NCBI RefSeq assembly: GCF_013822155.1
Contig: NZ_PNJW01000030.1
Span: 1-35,466, forward strand
DNA length: 35,466 nt
Reading direction: 5' to 3'
Source of the DNA: Flavobacterium sp.
Lineage (GTDB): Bacteria; Bacteroidota; Bacteroidia; Flavobacteriales; Flavobacteriaceae
Shown here in pieces: positions 8,843 to 17,388 of this stretch (within the stretch, counting starts at the first letter, position 1; every line of letters starts with the position of its first letter). Made by a program: the position numbers and the translations under genes. Below the pieces are notes generated by a model, which saw only the letters and a list, made by a program, of their open reading frames with translations, was not told the DNA's origin and made no database searches.

Positions 8843-8876
8843 ACAAAAAAAGTGAGACCTAAGTCTCACTTTATAT
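8843..8876 (-). terminator. Intrinsic terminator of the TonB receptor operon
   Basis: A perfect 10-bp stem (AAAGTGAGAC 8849-8858 with GTCTCACTTT 8863-8872) and a 4-nt loop run into seven T on the minus strand. It lies 23 bp after the stop of the lipocalin-like gene and closes the minus-strand operon 8896-13597. Confidence 0.9.
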
Positions 8877-8895
8877 TTATAAAAAAGAATACTAT

Positions 8896-9342
8896 TTATT
8901 CTTTTCGTAATTTCAGAAACACGATTTCATTTGTTTCGGTGTCAGTATAACTTAGGTTGATTTCTTCATAAGTTAATGTGACAATAGTTAGAACATGTTC
9001 CACTGAAACTCCTTCACTATCTACATAGGTTAACACAATTTTATTGTTTTCTACTATATATGAACCGGTTGTTTGAAAATTTTGACAACTTGAATTAATG
9101 AATTCAAAATCATTTTCTTCAAAGGTTTTATTTTCATTTAAAACCAAGTTATCATCTTCACAATCGGTCGCATTAATATAATCTTCATAAACGATTGTAT
9201 TATTTGAGTTGATTGTACCAATTTGATTTACATACCATTTTCCAAGCACATAATTTTCTTGTACAAATGTTGTATCATCATCTTCATCGCATGAAATGAA
9301 CAAGGCGAAGATTGACAAAAATATAAGGGATACTTTTTTCAT
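8896..9342 (-). CDS. Small lipocalin-like lipoprotein
   Basis: This 148-residue protein has a lipoprotein signal peptide with Cys18 in LFISC, followed directly by DEDDD. Such an acidic stretch resembles the lipoprotein export signal that sends Bacteroidota lipoproteins to the cell surface. The mature region is beta-rich, beginning LGKWYVNQIGTI and ending in alternating strands. That is the usual look of the lipocalin-like families of Flavobacteria. It is the last gene of a three-gene minus-strand operon, 14 bp after the DUF5689 gene. A ligand cannot be predicted. Confidence 0.7.
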   Translation of the reverse strand: MKKVSLIFLSIFALFISCDEDDDTTFVQENYVLGKWYVNQIGTINSNNTIVYEDYINATDCEDDNLVLNENKTFEENDFEFINSSCQNFQTTGSYIVENNKIVLTYVDSEGVSVEHVLTIVTLTYEEINLSYTDTETNEIVFLKLRKE

Positions 9343-9356
9343 GTTATAGGGACTAA

Positions 9357-10706
9357 TTATTCTCCGAAAACTTCAATATTATCAACCTGATAGGTAGTGG
9401 TAACACCGGTTGCAGAACCTTCATATCTAAAGGCGACGTATACATTACCATTAATTCCGGACATATCAATATTTCCTGAACTATAAAAAGTGGAGGAATA
9501 TGAAGTATCTTGAACATTTAAATTAACATTAAACTGAGTCCAAGTAGCGGCATTAATGGCAGCTGCTGTTCCGGAACCATCATAATCTGTAGAATACCAA
9601 ACTGAAAGAGCAATTCCATTTGCGAATCCGGTTTTGTATCCAAAACGTAAAAATTCAGCGGTTGTATTATCAAGATTTATTGCAGAAGTAATTAAGCGAG
9701 TATCTACATTATTTTCACCTGTTCCAAAAGCAGACATTTGTGCATATTTGTTTCCGCTGAAAATTCTAGCTTCCCATTTTTCAGCACCTGCATTCATTGA
9801 AACATTAGACCAACCCGGTAAAGCAACAAATTGATTATTTCCTGTAGAAGTAATACCTTCAAAAGTTTCAGAGAATAATGGAGCTAATCTTTCTCCTGTT
9901 AACTGAATGTCTCTTTCAGTTCTGGCAACAAATTGATAATCTGTACCATATTTAGTCATTACACCTCTTACTTTTCCTCTTCCAGTTGCAACTGGTTTTC
10001 CGGCATAATTAGCAAAACTACTGGTTCTGAAGATTACAGAATTTCCATCAGCATCAACTAACAAATGATTTGTAGCACCGCCTAAATCATTATTTGGATC
10101 ATAATAAGTTGTAGTAATTGCAGCATCAGAAAACTGAACGGCATCAATGTCAATTAAAGTATTGATTACAGCATCATTTTTAGCTTGAGCAACGGTCAAG
10201 GTTTTTACTAAATCACTTTCAGGAACGATAGTACAAGAACGGCTTAAGACAGTTTTATATAATGATTCAGAAAGTCTTCCAACAGAAGGAACATTAGAAG
10301 AATTCACATAAATTCCACCAATACGCATTCCACCATTACTAACATCAGTATATAAGTCTTTCATTTTAATGAATACTTTTCTACCCGGTTCAAAATTGAT
10401 AAAAGTAGAGGTAACATCAACAGGAACGCTGAATGCTTTTGAACCATCTAAGGTTTGCATAGAGATTGATTTGTAGAAGTTTCCTCCTTCATCACTTGAA
10501 GTAACATAGGCTTCAATGATATCATCAGCCAAATATTGAGAAATATTGGTTGAAGCAGGAATTTGAGCTACTTCTTTCGTTTTTTGCAACGTTGAATCCA
10601 TACATTCCAATGTAGGAACTGCATAGTCATCATCGTTCACACAGCTAGTGGTAAAACCTGCTGCAAGAGCTATAAATAAGATGGATTTTAAAAAATTAGT
10701 TTTCAT
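9357..10706 (-). CDS. DUF5689 and choice-of-anchor J domain surface lipoprotein
   Basis: The 449-residue protein has a lipoprotein signal peptide (lipobox TTSC, Cys22) followed by VNDDD, which suggests surface exposure. Residues about 35-270 match DUF5689 as I know it (IEAYVTSSDEGGNFYKSI and VFIKMKDLY), a domain with OB-fold-like features also found with secreted nucleases. From about 275 (LFSETFEGI ... ALPGWSN) to the end is a jelly-roll of the choice-of-anchor J type, often a carbohydrate- or surface-binding module. It sits 11 bp downstream of the TonB receptor, in the position usually taken by a SusD-like partner. I infer a surface accessory lipoprotein that helps capture substrate for the receptor. 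Confidence 0.75.
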   Translation of the reverse strand: MKTNFLKSILFIALAAGFTTSCVNDDDYAVPTLECMDSTLQKTKEVAQIPASTNISQYLADDIIEAYVTSSDEGGNFYKSISMQTLDGSKAFSVPVDVTSTFINFEPGRKVFIKMKDLYTDVSNGGMRIGGIYVNSSNVPSVGRLSESLYKTVLSRSCTIVPESDLVKTLTVAQAKNDAVINTLIDIDAVQFSDAAITTTYYDPNNDLGGATNHLLVDADGNSVIFRTSSFANYAGKPVATGRGKVRGVMTKYGTDYQFVARTERDIQLTGERLAPLFSETFEGITSTGNNQFVALPGWSNVSMNAGAEKWEARIFSGNKYAQMSAFGTGENNVDTRLITSAINLDNTTAEFLRFGYKTGFANGIALSVWYSTDYDGSGTAAAINAATWTQFNVNLNVQDTSYSSTFYSSGNIDMSGINGNVYVAFRYEGSATGVTTTYQVDNIEVFGE

Positions 10707-10717
10707 AGTATTTTTAA

Positions 10718-13597
10718 TTATAAGTTGATGTAAAAGTTAACAAAATAGGTTCTTCCGTAACCATAAAAATATTTTGGAGCGAAAGATGGCGTTCCACTTG
10801 AAACGTCTTGATTTAATTCTCTGTAATTAGCATTTCTGGCTTGTTCAAAACCACCTGTTTTGTACGTAACGTCAAAAATGTTATTGATTGAAGCAAAGAA
10901 ACCAACGGTATTTCTGTTTTTATTGCTTATTCTCCATGATTTACCGCCTACAAGGTTTACTAATGTAAAGCTATCAAATTTTTCTTGTTTTAACAATTCT
11001 CTAGCTCTTTCTTCTGTTGCTTCAGGAAAAGCATAACCATTAATGTCTGCTGGATTTCTAAAGAAATTATCTGTTCTCATTAAAGCAGAAACGTCTAAAT
11101 AATTATCTGCTAAATAGTTCACATTTGCTCCAATCCACCAGAATTTAGGGTCTCTATATTCCATACCTAAGGAATAAGCTTGTTGAGGTGATCCGGGGAT
11201 TTTATAATCTTTTAATTTTGATTCACCTAAATTTACCAAAGGAGGTAAATTATTTACCGCATTGGCATCTACATTTAAATAGACGTTAGGATTGTTTGCA
11301 TAAGTATATTGTCCATACGCAGCAGCACCATTTACTTTAATTGTAGAAGTGATTTGATATTCTAATCCAAATTCTCCGCCAAATTGTAATTTATCCATAC
11401 CTGTAACTAATTCTGCCACAAAAGCATCTCCGCCATCTCCTTCAGTATCTTCTAAAGCACCTTCAGCAAAAAAGAAAGAAGTTTCCGTTGCATTTTGAAT
11501 TTTAGAATAATATCCTGTGATTTTTGCTTTTAATTTTGGTGTTCTAATAATATAACTTAAATCAGCACTGGAAATTGTTTCACTGTCTAATCCGTCAAAT
11601 ACAAAATTACTTAAACGTGCATTTGGAAAAGTACTTCTCAAAGAAGGTGCTTTGGTCATATAGACACCGTTAAAATTAATAAAATGTCTACCGGTAAGTT
11701 TGTAAGTCAATCCACCTTTAAATCCAAAATTATCAAAAGCAATTTTTTCACTATCGCCATATGAATTTGTTGGATAAATTCCGTTTTTATAAAGACCTTC
11801 TCTTTGGTATTCAGAACGTGAAAATTCTTGAGCTACATAGAAATCAATTTTTTTGAAAGTAAATTTAAATTGAGTAAAAGCTCTTAATACGTTAGCATAT
11901 AAGTTATAGTTGTAACCGTATTTATCGCCTTCAACTACTTTTCTGTCCGGATTATTTAAATCCGACTGAGAAGCATCACCATCTTGAAAATTATCGATAT
12001 CGTCAAAATAAAGACCACCTAGTAAATCTTCTAAATATTGATAGTTATTTGAATTTAATCTTGTGTAAGAAGCTCCACCATTAAGTCCAATATTATCGCT
12101 TAATTGAGAGTTTAGTATTGTATTAAATGTCCAAGTTTTGTCATCTGTTCTGTCTTGATACAAAACATACTTACTTCTTGCTTTTTCACGACCGATTTCC
12201 TGATTATTTTCATCAACAATAGGAATAGAATTAGCTAAATACATGGAATCCCAATTAATCTGACGTTGATTAAAGAAATTGGCATTTGTAGCTCCAACTA
12301 AATCAGGTGTAAAAATACCACCCAATCCACCAGGTTGATAAGCAGCAGGGTCTTGTTGCATTACTTCATCCGGATTATTGTTGTACAATGATGAAAAATA
12401 ACTTGGTAAATTTCTATAATAAGTTGGATCAGGATTTGTTACATCTTGAAAGTCTAATCTAGAATTCGCGATAGAACCAAATTGATACGTTACGTTTGAA
12501 TTTAATTTAGTTTTAGGACTAATATTCCAATAATGACTTAACATGAAAATAGGTTCTTCTAAATCTTTATCTCTTGAATTTCTTTTTTCACCGTCTTGGT
12601 AACCCCAATAAGAATTATATTTTTCGCCGGCAATACTAGTTACTTCATTCGTATTCGGAGAATTTTTCCCTCTACTGTTTTGAGCGTAAATAGAAGTAAA
12701 GTTTAAACTATGACTATTATTGATTTTTTTCTCAATACTGGCAAAAACTGAATTTGCGGAATAATCTGTTCCTTCAAAATAACCTTCTTGTGCAAAGCGT
12801 CTTGATGCTGAAATAACAAAAGCCCAACCGTCTTTGTCCATACCAGAAGCATAAGTACCCATCATTCTCCAACTGTAATTGGTATTAGTTCCAGAAAAAG
12901 ATAATCTGGTTCCTGGTCTGTAGATGGAAGCTCTGGTATAAATTTGTTGGGTCCCTAAAATTCCACCAAAAGTGTGGTCAGAAGCTGCAGAACCCATAGT
13001 GAAGTCTTGGTTTCTAGTGGCGTCATTTAAACCTCCCCAATTTCCCCATTGTGGTCTGTTATCATAAATTTTGTTCATAATAACTCCATTTATCATAGTA
13101 GTACCATAATCGTTGTCAAGACCTCTAATTCTAAATCTTGCCTGACCCCAATTGAATGCACTTGCTTGTTGAAATACATCACGCGTTGCTTGCAGAAGTC
13201 CAGCGGTGTTATCAGAACCACTATTATCATCTCCCAAGTCTGATTCAGTAATAGTGACTAGACTTAACTGTTGTTCAGTAGTAATGTCTTCTTCAAGAGC
13301 AATTACTCCTAAATCTAAAGTTTGCCCAGCTACGACTTCAACGGATAATAATTGTTGGAGGTAACCCGTGCTTCTAACTAAGACCAAATGTTCTCCAACA
13401 GGTACATTTTCAATACTAAAAACACCTTGTGCATCAGTAAGTTTAATTAATGTTGTGTTTTGGACTGCAACAACAATACTCTGAAGAGGTTTTTGAGTTT
13501 TAGAATCAACGATTTTACCTGTAATACTAGATGTTTGTTGTCCAAAAACTACAATCACTTGCATCATGAGTAAAATACTAAAAACTAGTTTTTTCAT
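10718..13597 (-). CDS. TonB-dependent outer-membrane receptor
   Basis: The 959-residue outer-membrane protein has a signal peptide (1-20) and an N-terminal CarboxypepD_reg-like beta-sandwich (about 24-108, GKIVDSKTQKPLQSIVVAVQNT). A plug domain (about 125-270) contains FRIRGLDNDYGTTMINGVIMN, and a long beta-barrel ends in an aromatic C-terminus (YFVNFYINL). Such receptors import large or scarce substrates using TonB-ExbBD energy. No SusD gene is present. The partner gene encodes a DUF5689 lipoprotein, and a secreted nuclease/phosphatase-type enzyme is divergent across a 135-bp intergenic region. The substrate is unknown. Nucleic acid or phosphate esters are suggested by these neighbours only. 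Confidence 0.92.
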   Translation of the reverse strand: MKKLVFSILLMMQVIVVFGQQTSSITGKIVDSKTQKPLQSIVVAVQNTTLIKLTDAQGVFSIENVPVGEHLVLVRSTGYLQQLLSVEVVAGQTLDLGVIALEEDITTEQQLSLVTITESDLGDDNSGSDNTAGLLQATRDVFQQASAFNWGQARFRIRGLDNDYGTTMINGVIMNKIYDNRPQWGNWGGLNDATRNQDFTMGSAASDHTFGGILGTQQIYTRASIYRPGTRLSFSGTNTNYSWRMMGTYASGMDKDGWAFVISASRRFAQEGYFEGTDYSANSVFASIEKKINNSHSLNFTSIYAQNSRGKNSPNTNEVTSIAGEKYNSYWGYQDGEKRNSRDKDLEEPIFMLSHYWNISPKTKLNSNVTYQFGSIANSRLDFQDVTNPDPTYYRNLPSYFSSLYNNNPDEVMQQDPAAYQPGGLGGIFTPDLVGATNANFFNQRQINWDSMYLANSIPIVDENNQEIGREKARSKYVLYQDRTDDKTWTFNTILNSQLSDNIGLNGGASYTRLNSNNYQYLEDLLGGLYFDDIDNFQDGDASQSDLNNPDRKVVEGDKYGYNYNLYANVLRAFTQFKFTFKKIDFYVAQEFSRSEYQREGLYKNGIYPTNSYGDSEKIAFDNFGFKGGLTYKLTGRHFINFNGVYMTKAPSLRSTFPNARLSNFVFDGLDSETISSADLSYIIRTPKLKAKITGYYSKIQNATETSFFFAEGALEDTEGDGGDAFVAELVTGMDKLQFGGEFGLEYQITSTIKVNGAAAYGQYTYANNPNVYLNVDANAVNNLPPLVNLGESKLKDYKIPGSPQQAYSLGMEYRDPKFWWIGANVNYLADNYLDVSALMRTDNFFRNPADINGYAFPEATEERARELLKQEKFDSFTLVNLVGGKSWRISNKNRNTVGFFASINNIFDVTYKTGGFEQARNANYRELNQDVSSGTPSFAPKYFYGYGRTYFVNFYINL

Positions 13598-13651
13598 AAA
13601 AAATATAGAATTAATTTACGTTCGTTAAGTTAATTATTTCTTAACAGCCCG

Positions 13652-13659
13652 CAAATGTA
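13652..13659 (-). promoter_or_regulatory. Candidate -7 box for the TonB receptor operon
   Basis: On the minus strand this is TACATTTG, an exact match to the Bacteroidota -7 consensus TAnnTTTG, 54 bp upstream of the receptor start. No good TTG -33 element is seen at the expected distance, so the call rests on the -7 box and its position. Confidence 0.4.
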
Positions 13660-13679
13660 CATCTTTTAATAATATTATT

Positions 13680-13687
13680 TACTTTTG
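13680..13687 (+). promoter_or_regulatory. Candidate -7 box for the secreted endonuclease-like gene
   Basis: TACTTTTG matches TAnnTTTG exactly and lies 45 bp upstream of the ATG at 13733. It is 20 bp from the divergent minus-strand box, so both promoters could share a control region. No clear -33 element is seen. Confidence 0.4.
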
Positions 13688-13732
13688 GTGCGAAGTTTGT
13701 AATAAACTTGATAGTAATTTAATATACAATTT

Positions 13733-14776
13733 ATGAAAATTAAACAGTTAATCGCTGTTTTTGTTGTGATTTTCGCAATAAACAGTGTCATTGCCCAAGA
13801 CAAAAAGTATAAAGTGCATACGGTTGCGTTTTATAATCTTGAGAATCTATTTGATACAAAAGACGATCCTAATGTTTTTGACGAAGAATATACCCCGGCA
13901 CAAGGATGGACGAGTGATAAATACCAACAAAAATTAAAAAATCTTGAAAGAGTTCTTTCAGAAATTGCAGTCAACGAAAAACAAGCTAATTCTCCAACAA
14001 TCATAGGTGTTTGTGAAATTGAAAACAGAGGTGTTTTAGAAGATTTAATTAAAACACCTAAATTGTTAGCTAAAGATTACGGAATTGTACATTATGATTC
14101 TCCCGACGCCAGAGGAATTGATGTTGGGTTTTTATATCAAAAGAAACATTTTACTCCAACAAGCTCAGCAAATATCCCATTAATCATAACTAATTTTGAT
14201 GGTAGTGGAAAAAGGGTATACACGCGGGATCAACTTTTAGTTACCGGATATTTAGATGGAGAAGAAATGCATTTTATTGTTAACCACTGGCCTTCCCGTT
14301 CAGGAGGTGAAAAAAGAAGTAGTCCTTATCGTGAAGCTGCTGGAGCCTTAAATAGAAAGATAATGGATTCTTTATTAAAGATAAATCCCAATGCAAAAAT
14401 TATTACAATGGGCGATTTGAATGATGGATCTTATAATAAAAGTGTAAAAAAAGAAATTGGTGCCAAACTAAAAAAAACAGAATTAAAAGAACCTGGCGAT
14501 ATTTTCAATCCTTTTGAACAAATGGCAAAAGATGGTAATGCCTCTTTGTTTTATCGTGATTCCGGTGATATTTTTGACCAAATTATGGTTTCACAGCAAT
14601 TTGTATTGGAAGATTTTTCAACCTACCAATATTGGAAAGCCGGCATTTACAATAAACCGTATATGATTCAGCAAACCGGACAGTATAAGGGATATCCCTT
14701 GCGAAACTCTCCTTCTGAACCGGGTTTTAGTGATCACTTCCCGGTTTATATATACTTGGTGAAAGAATATAAATAA
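13733..14776 (+). CDS. Secreted endonuclease/exonuclease/phosphatase family protein
   Basis: This 347-residue protein has a Sec signal peptide (1-22, ending VIAQ) and one EEP (DNase I-like) domain. The family motifs are all visible: FYNLENLFDT near 33-42, CEIENRG, the catalytic-His block NHWPSRSGG, MGDLND, and the C-terminal SDHFPV. These are the Mg-binding and catalytic residues of DNase I/APE1-type phosphoesterases, so it should cleave a phosphodiester or phosphate ester outside the cytoplasm. It is divergent from the TonB receptor/DUF5689 operon and has its own terminator. Nuclease versus lipid or sugar phosphatase activity cannot be decided from the sequence. Confidence 0.9.
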   Translation: MKIKQLIAVFVVIFAINSVIAQDKKYKVHTVAFYNLENLFDTKDDPNVFDEEYTPAQGWTSDKYQQKLKNLERVLSEIAVNEKQANSPTIIGVCEIENRGVLEDLIKTPKLLAKDYGIVHYDSPDARGIDVGFLYQKKHFTPTSSANIPLIITNFDGSGKRVYTRDQLLVTGYLDGEEMHFIVNHWPSRSGGEKRSSPYREAAGALNRKIMDSLLKINPNAKIITMGDLNDGSYNKSVKKEIGAKLKKTELKEPGDIFNPFEQMAKDGNASLFYRDSGDIFDQIMVSQQFVLEDFSTYQYWKAGIYNKPYMIQQTGQYKGYPLRNSPSEPGFSDHFPVYIYLVKEYK

Positions 14777-14780
14777 ATGT

Positions 14781-14806
14781 AAAGCCGATTCATTTCGGCT
14801 TTTTTT
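14781..14806 (+). terminator. Intrinsic terminator after the endonuclease-like gene
   Basis: An 8-bp stem (AAAGCCGA 14781-14788 with TCGGCTTT 14795-14802), a 6-nt loop and a T run follow the stop codon by 4 bp. Confidence 0.85.
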
Positions 14807-14840
14807 ATTTTATAACTTTACAATTCTAAAAGTTTATCTA

Positions 14841-15377
14841 ATGGCTACACAAAAACCATTCAATCTAAATAAATGGATTGAAAAAAACCGTCACTTGCTT
14901 AAACCACCAGTTGGCAATAAAAATATTTATGTTGATTCCGGAGATTATATTGTGATGATTGTTGGCGGACCGAATGCCCGAAAAGATTATCATTACAACG
15001 AAACTGAAGAACTTTTTTACCAACTTGAGGGAAAAGCCAAAGTGATTATTCAAGAAAATGGTGAACGAAAGGAATTCAAACTCAATGCCGGTGACATGTA
15101 TTTACATCCTGCAAAAACACCTCATTCCCCTGTACGAAGCAAAAACTCCATTGGTTTAGTTATCGAAAGAAAACGTGCCGGAAAAGGTTTTACCGATGGA
15201 CTACTTTGGTTTTGCGAAAACTGCAACCATAAAATGCATGAAGTTTATTTTGAATTACACGATATTGAAAAAGATTTTCTTCCGCATTTTAAGCATTATT
15301 ATAACTCCATTGAATTGCGAACTTGCAATAAATGTGGTACAGTAATGGAAACCGATCCTCGATTTGTAGCCAAATAA
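14841..15377 (+). CDS. nbaC: 3-hydroxyanthranilate 3,4-dioxygenase
   Basis: This 178-residue cupin dioxygenase opens the ring of 3-hydroxyanthranilate to 2-amino-3-carboxymuconate semialdehyde, in the kynurenine branch of tryptophan breakdown or quinolinate/NAD synthesis. The iron ligands His51, Glu57 and His95 are present, together with substrate-contacting Arg47 and Arg99. The C-terminal rubredoxin-like metal site typical of bacterial enzymes is complete: Cys125, Cys128, Cys162 and Cys165. Numbering matches the structurally studied Cupriavidus enzyme closely. No kynureninase or kynurenine monooxygenase gene lies in the window. The next gene is an aldehyde dehydrogenase, 203 bp downstream. 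Confidence 0.95.
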   Translation: MATQKPFNLNKWIEKNRHLLKPPVGNKNIYVDSGDYIVMIVGGPNARKDYHYNETEELFYQLEGKAKVIIQENGERKEFKLNAGDMYLHPAKTPHSPVRSKNSIGLVIERKRAGKGFTDGLLWFCENCNHKMHEVYFELHDIEKDFLPHFKHYYNSIELRTCNKCGTVMETDPRFVAK

Positions 15378-15536
15378 TTAAAACTTCGAATCAGAGGCAA
15401 GAATGGAGACAATGATTTGTTGAATTTTTACAAAAACAAATTATAAGTTATTTTTAGCCAACATTTTTCATTTGAAATAGGAGATATGAAAACATTGGAC
15501 AGAATGAAAGCTGTTTTCAAAATCGAAATATTTCGG

Positions 15537-15544
15537 TATCTTCG
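15537..15544 (+). promoter_or_regulatory. Candidate -7 box for the aldehyde dehydrogenase gene
   Basis: TATCTTCG differs from TAnnTTTG at one position and lies 36 bp upstream of the ATG at 15581. A TTTTC at 15514-15518 is the only -33 candidate. This would give the dehydrogenase its own promoter in addition to any read-through from the dioxygenase. Confidence 0.35.
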
Positions 15545-15580
15545 CAAAAAAATATAACAAAAACCTTTAAAAAAGTTATA

Positions 15581-17134
15581 ATGTCAACAATCGCACAACA
15601 ATTCGGCATGACCGAAGCTTTAGCAATATTAGGTGTAAAAGCCATTAACGAAGGAACTTCAACCGGAAATAACCATTTTGCAAATGGAGAACTATTGGAA
15701 AGTTATTCGCCTGTTGATGGTCAATTAATTGGAAAAGTAAAAACAACCACAGCGGCTGATTATGAAAAAGTAATGCAAACAGCAACTGCTGCATTCAAAA
15801 TCTTCAGAGCAATGCCTGCTCCACAACGTGGTGAAATTGTTCGTCAATTTGGAAACAAATTAAGAGAATTGAAAGAGCCTCTTGGAAAATTAGTTTCCTA
15901 TGAAATGGGTAAATCACTGCAAGAAGGCTATGGTGAAGTGCAGGAAATGATTGATATATGCGATTTTGCCGTGGGTTTATCGCGTCAATTAAACGGACAA
16001 ACAATTCCTTCTGAGCGACCAGGTCATGTTATGCGAGAACAATGGCACCCTATTGGCGTGGTGGGAATCATTTCCGCTTTTAATTTTCCGGTAGCGGTTT
16101 GGTCTTGGAATACTGCTTTGGCTTGGATTTGTGGCGATGTTTGTGTGTGGAAAGCATCCGAAAAAGCTCCATTATGTTCTATCGCATGTCAAAATATTAT
16201 TGCCGGAGTATTAAAAGACAATAATTTACCGGAAGGAATTTCTTGCATCATTAACGGCGATTACAAAGTTGGTGAAATGATGACTACGGACACTAGAATT
16301 CCTTTAATTTCTGCAACAGGATCTACCAGAATGGGAAGAATCGTTGGAACTACGGTTGCTCAACGTTTTGGAAAATCATTATTAGAATTAGGAGGAAATA
16401 ACGCTATTATTATCACACCAACTGCCGATTTAAAGGTAGTGGTACCCGGAGCCGTGTTTGGAGCTGTTGGAACTGCCGGACAGCGATGCACGTCAACAAG
16501 AAGATTAATTATTCATGAATCAGTTTATGACAAAGTGAGAGATGCAATTGTTGGAGCCTATAAACAATTAACAATTGGTAACCCACTCGATCAAAAAAAT
16601 CATATCGGACCTTTAATTGATATAGATGCGGTAAATACCTATTTAGCAGCCATCGAAAAAGCGAAAGCGGAAGGTGGAAAAGTATTAGTTGACGGAGGTG
16701 TTTTGAATGGACAAGGTTATGAATCCGGTTGTTATGTAAAACCGGCCATTATTGAAGCTGACAATCATTTTGAAATTGTACAGCACGAAACATTTGCCCC
16801 AATTTTATACCTTATGAAATACCGTGGTGAAGTTGAAAATGCAATTGAATTACAAAACGGAGTTGCACAAGGATTGTCTTCTGCCATTATGACAAATGAA
16901 TTGAAAGAAGCTGAAAAATTCTTGTCATTTTCCGGTTCAGATTGTGGAATAGCCAACGTAAACATTGGAACTTCTGGAGCAGAAATTGGCGGTGCTTTTG
17001 GCGGTGAAAAAGAAACCGGTGGCGGACGTGAAAGTGGCTCTGATTCTTGGAAAGTGTACATGAGAAGACAAACGAACACAATCAATTATTCTGACCAATT
17101 ACCTTTGGCTCAGGGAATTAAATTTGATTTATAA
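15581..17134 (+). CDS. Aldehyde dehydrogenase, ALDH7 (antiquitin) type
   Basis: The 517-residue NAD-dependent aldehyde dehydrogenase has oxyanion Asn168 (FNFP), general-base Glu269 (LLELGGNN) and nucleophile Cys303 (GQRCTST). The stretches EQWHPIGVVGIISAFNFPVA and GAVGTAGQRCTSTRRLIIHE closely resemble ALDH7A1, which oxidises 2-aminoadipate semialdehyde in lysine degradation. By family it should make 2-aminoadipate, though the upstream 3-hydroxyanthranilate dioxygenase raises the possibility of a role with muconate-type semialdehydes. The enzyme for that step is normally ALDH8, whose signature I do not see here. The gene ends at a strong terminator. Confidence 0.92.
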   Translation: MSTIAQQFGMTEALAILGVKAINEGTSTGNNHFANGELLESYSPVDGQLIGKVKTTTAADYEKVMQTATAAFKIFRAMPAPQRGEIVRQFGNKLRELKEPLGKLVSYEMGKSLQEGYGEVQEMIDICDFAVGLSRQLNGQTIPSERPGHVMREQWHPIGVVGIISAFNFPVAVWSWNTALAWICGDVCVWKASEKAPLCSIACQNIIAGVLKDNNLPEGISCIINGDYKVGEMMTTDTRIPLISATGSTRMGRIVGTTVAQRFGKSLLELGGNNAIIITPTADLKVVVPGAVFGAVGTAGQRCTSTRRLIIHESVYDKVRDAIVGAYKQLTIGNPLDQKNHIGPLIDIDAVNTYLAAIEKAKAEGGKVLVDGGVLNGQGYESGCYVKPAIIEADNHFEIVQHETFAPILYLMKYRGEVENAIELQNGVAQGLSSAIMTNELKEAEKFLSFSGSDCGIANVNIGTSGAEIGGAFGGEKETGGGRESGSDSWKVYMRRQTNTINYSDQLPLAQGIKFDL

Positions 17135-17155
17135 CTACAAAATGAATATTTAGAA

Positions 17156-17193
17156 GCCCTGCAAAACTCAAACTTTGCAGGGTTTTTGTTTTT
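17156..17193 (+). terminator. Intrinsic terminator after the aldehyde dehydrogenase
   Basis: A perfect 9-bp stem (CCCTGCAAA 17157-17165 with TTTGCAGGG 17174-17182) is followed by TTTTTGTTTTT. It separates the catabolic pair from the sulfatase region. Confidence 0.92.
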
Positions 17194-17281
17194 AAATAGA
17201 TGATTTAATAACTTTAAAATTAAACAGTAAAATAAGTAATAATAATCATCAATAAGTATAGGGTTATTTTATGAATATTTG

Positions 17282-17289
17282 TACTTTTG
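17282..17289 (+). promoter_or_regulatory. Candidate -7 box upstream of the arylsulfatase
   Basis: TACTTTTG matches TAnnTTTG exactly, 99 bp upstream of the sulfatase ATG. The flanks are AT-rich, with no clear -33 TTG at 19-21 bp. If used, it gives a leader of about 90 nt. Confidence 0.35.
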
Positions 17290-17388
17290 TTAAGTATCTG
17301 TTAAAGATTATATCTTATAAAAGGTTTGTAATCAAGTTAAATACAGATTTTTATTTTTTCATTTATTTCTTTGAAAAATTTTAATCCT

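Noticed and set aside
15486..15557. A 23-codon ORF (MKTLDRMKAVF...) preceded by AGGAGA, upstream of the aldehyde dehydrogenase.
   Set aside because: It is very short, Bacteroidota rarely rely on Shine-Dalgarno sites, and a candidate promoter box for the next gene lies inside it. No further support.
16765..17085. Antisense frame of about 106 codons inside the aldehyde dehydrogenase gene.
   Set aside because: The plus-strand gene is full length with catalytic residues in place, and the antisense product has no recognisable feature.
17371..17388. Upstream TTG start for the arylsulfatase adding six residues.
   Set aside because: The ATG at 17389 gives a clean signal peptide; the extra residues would lengthen and spoil it.
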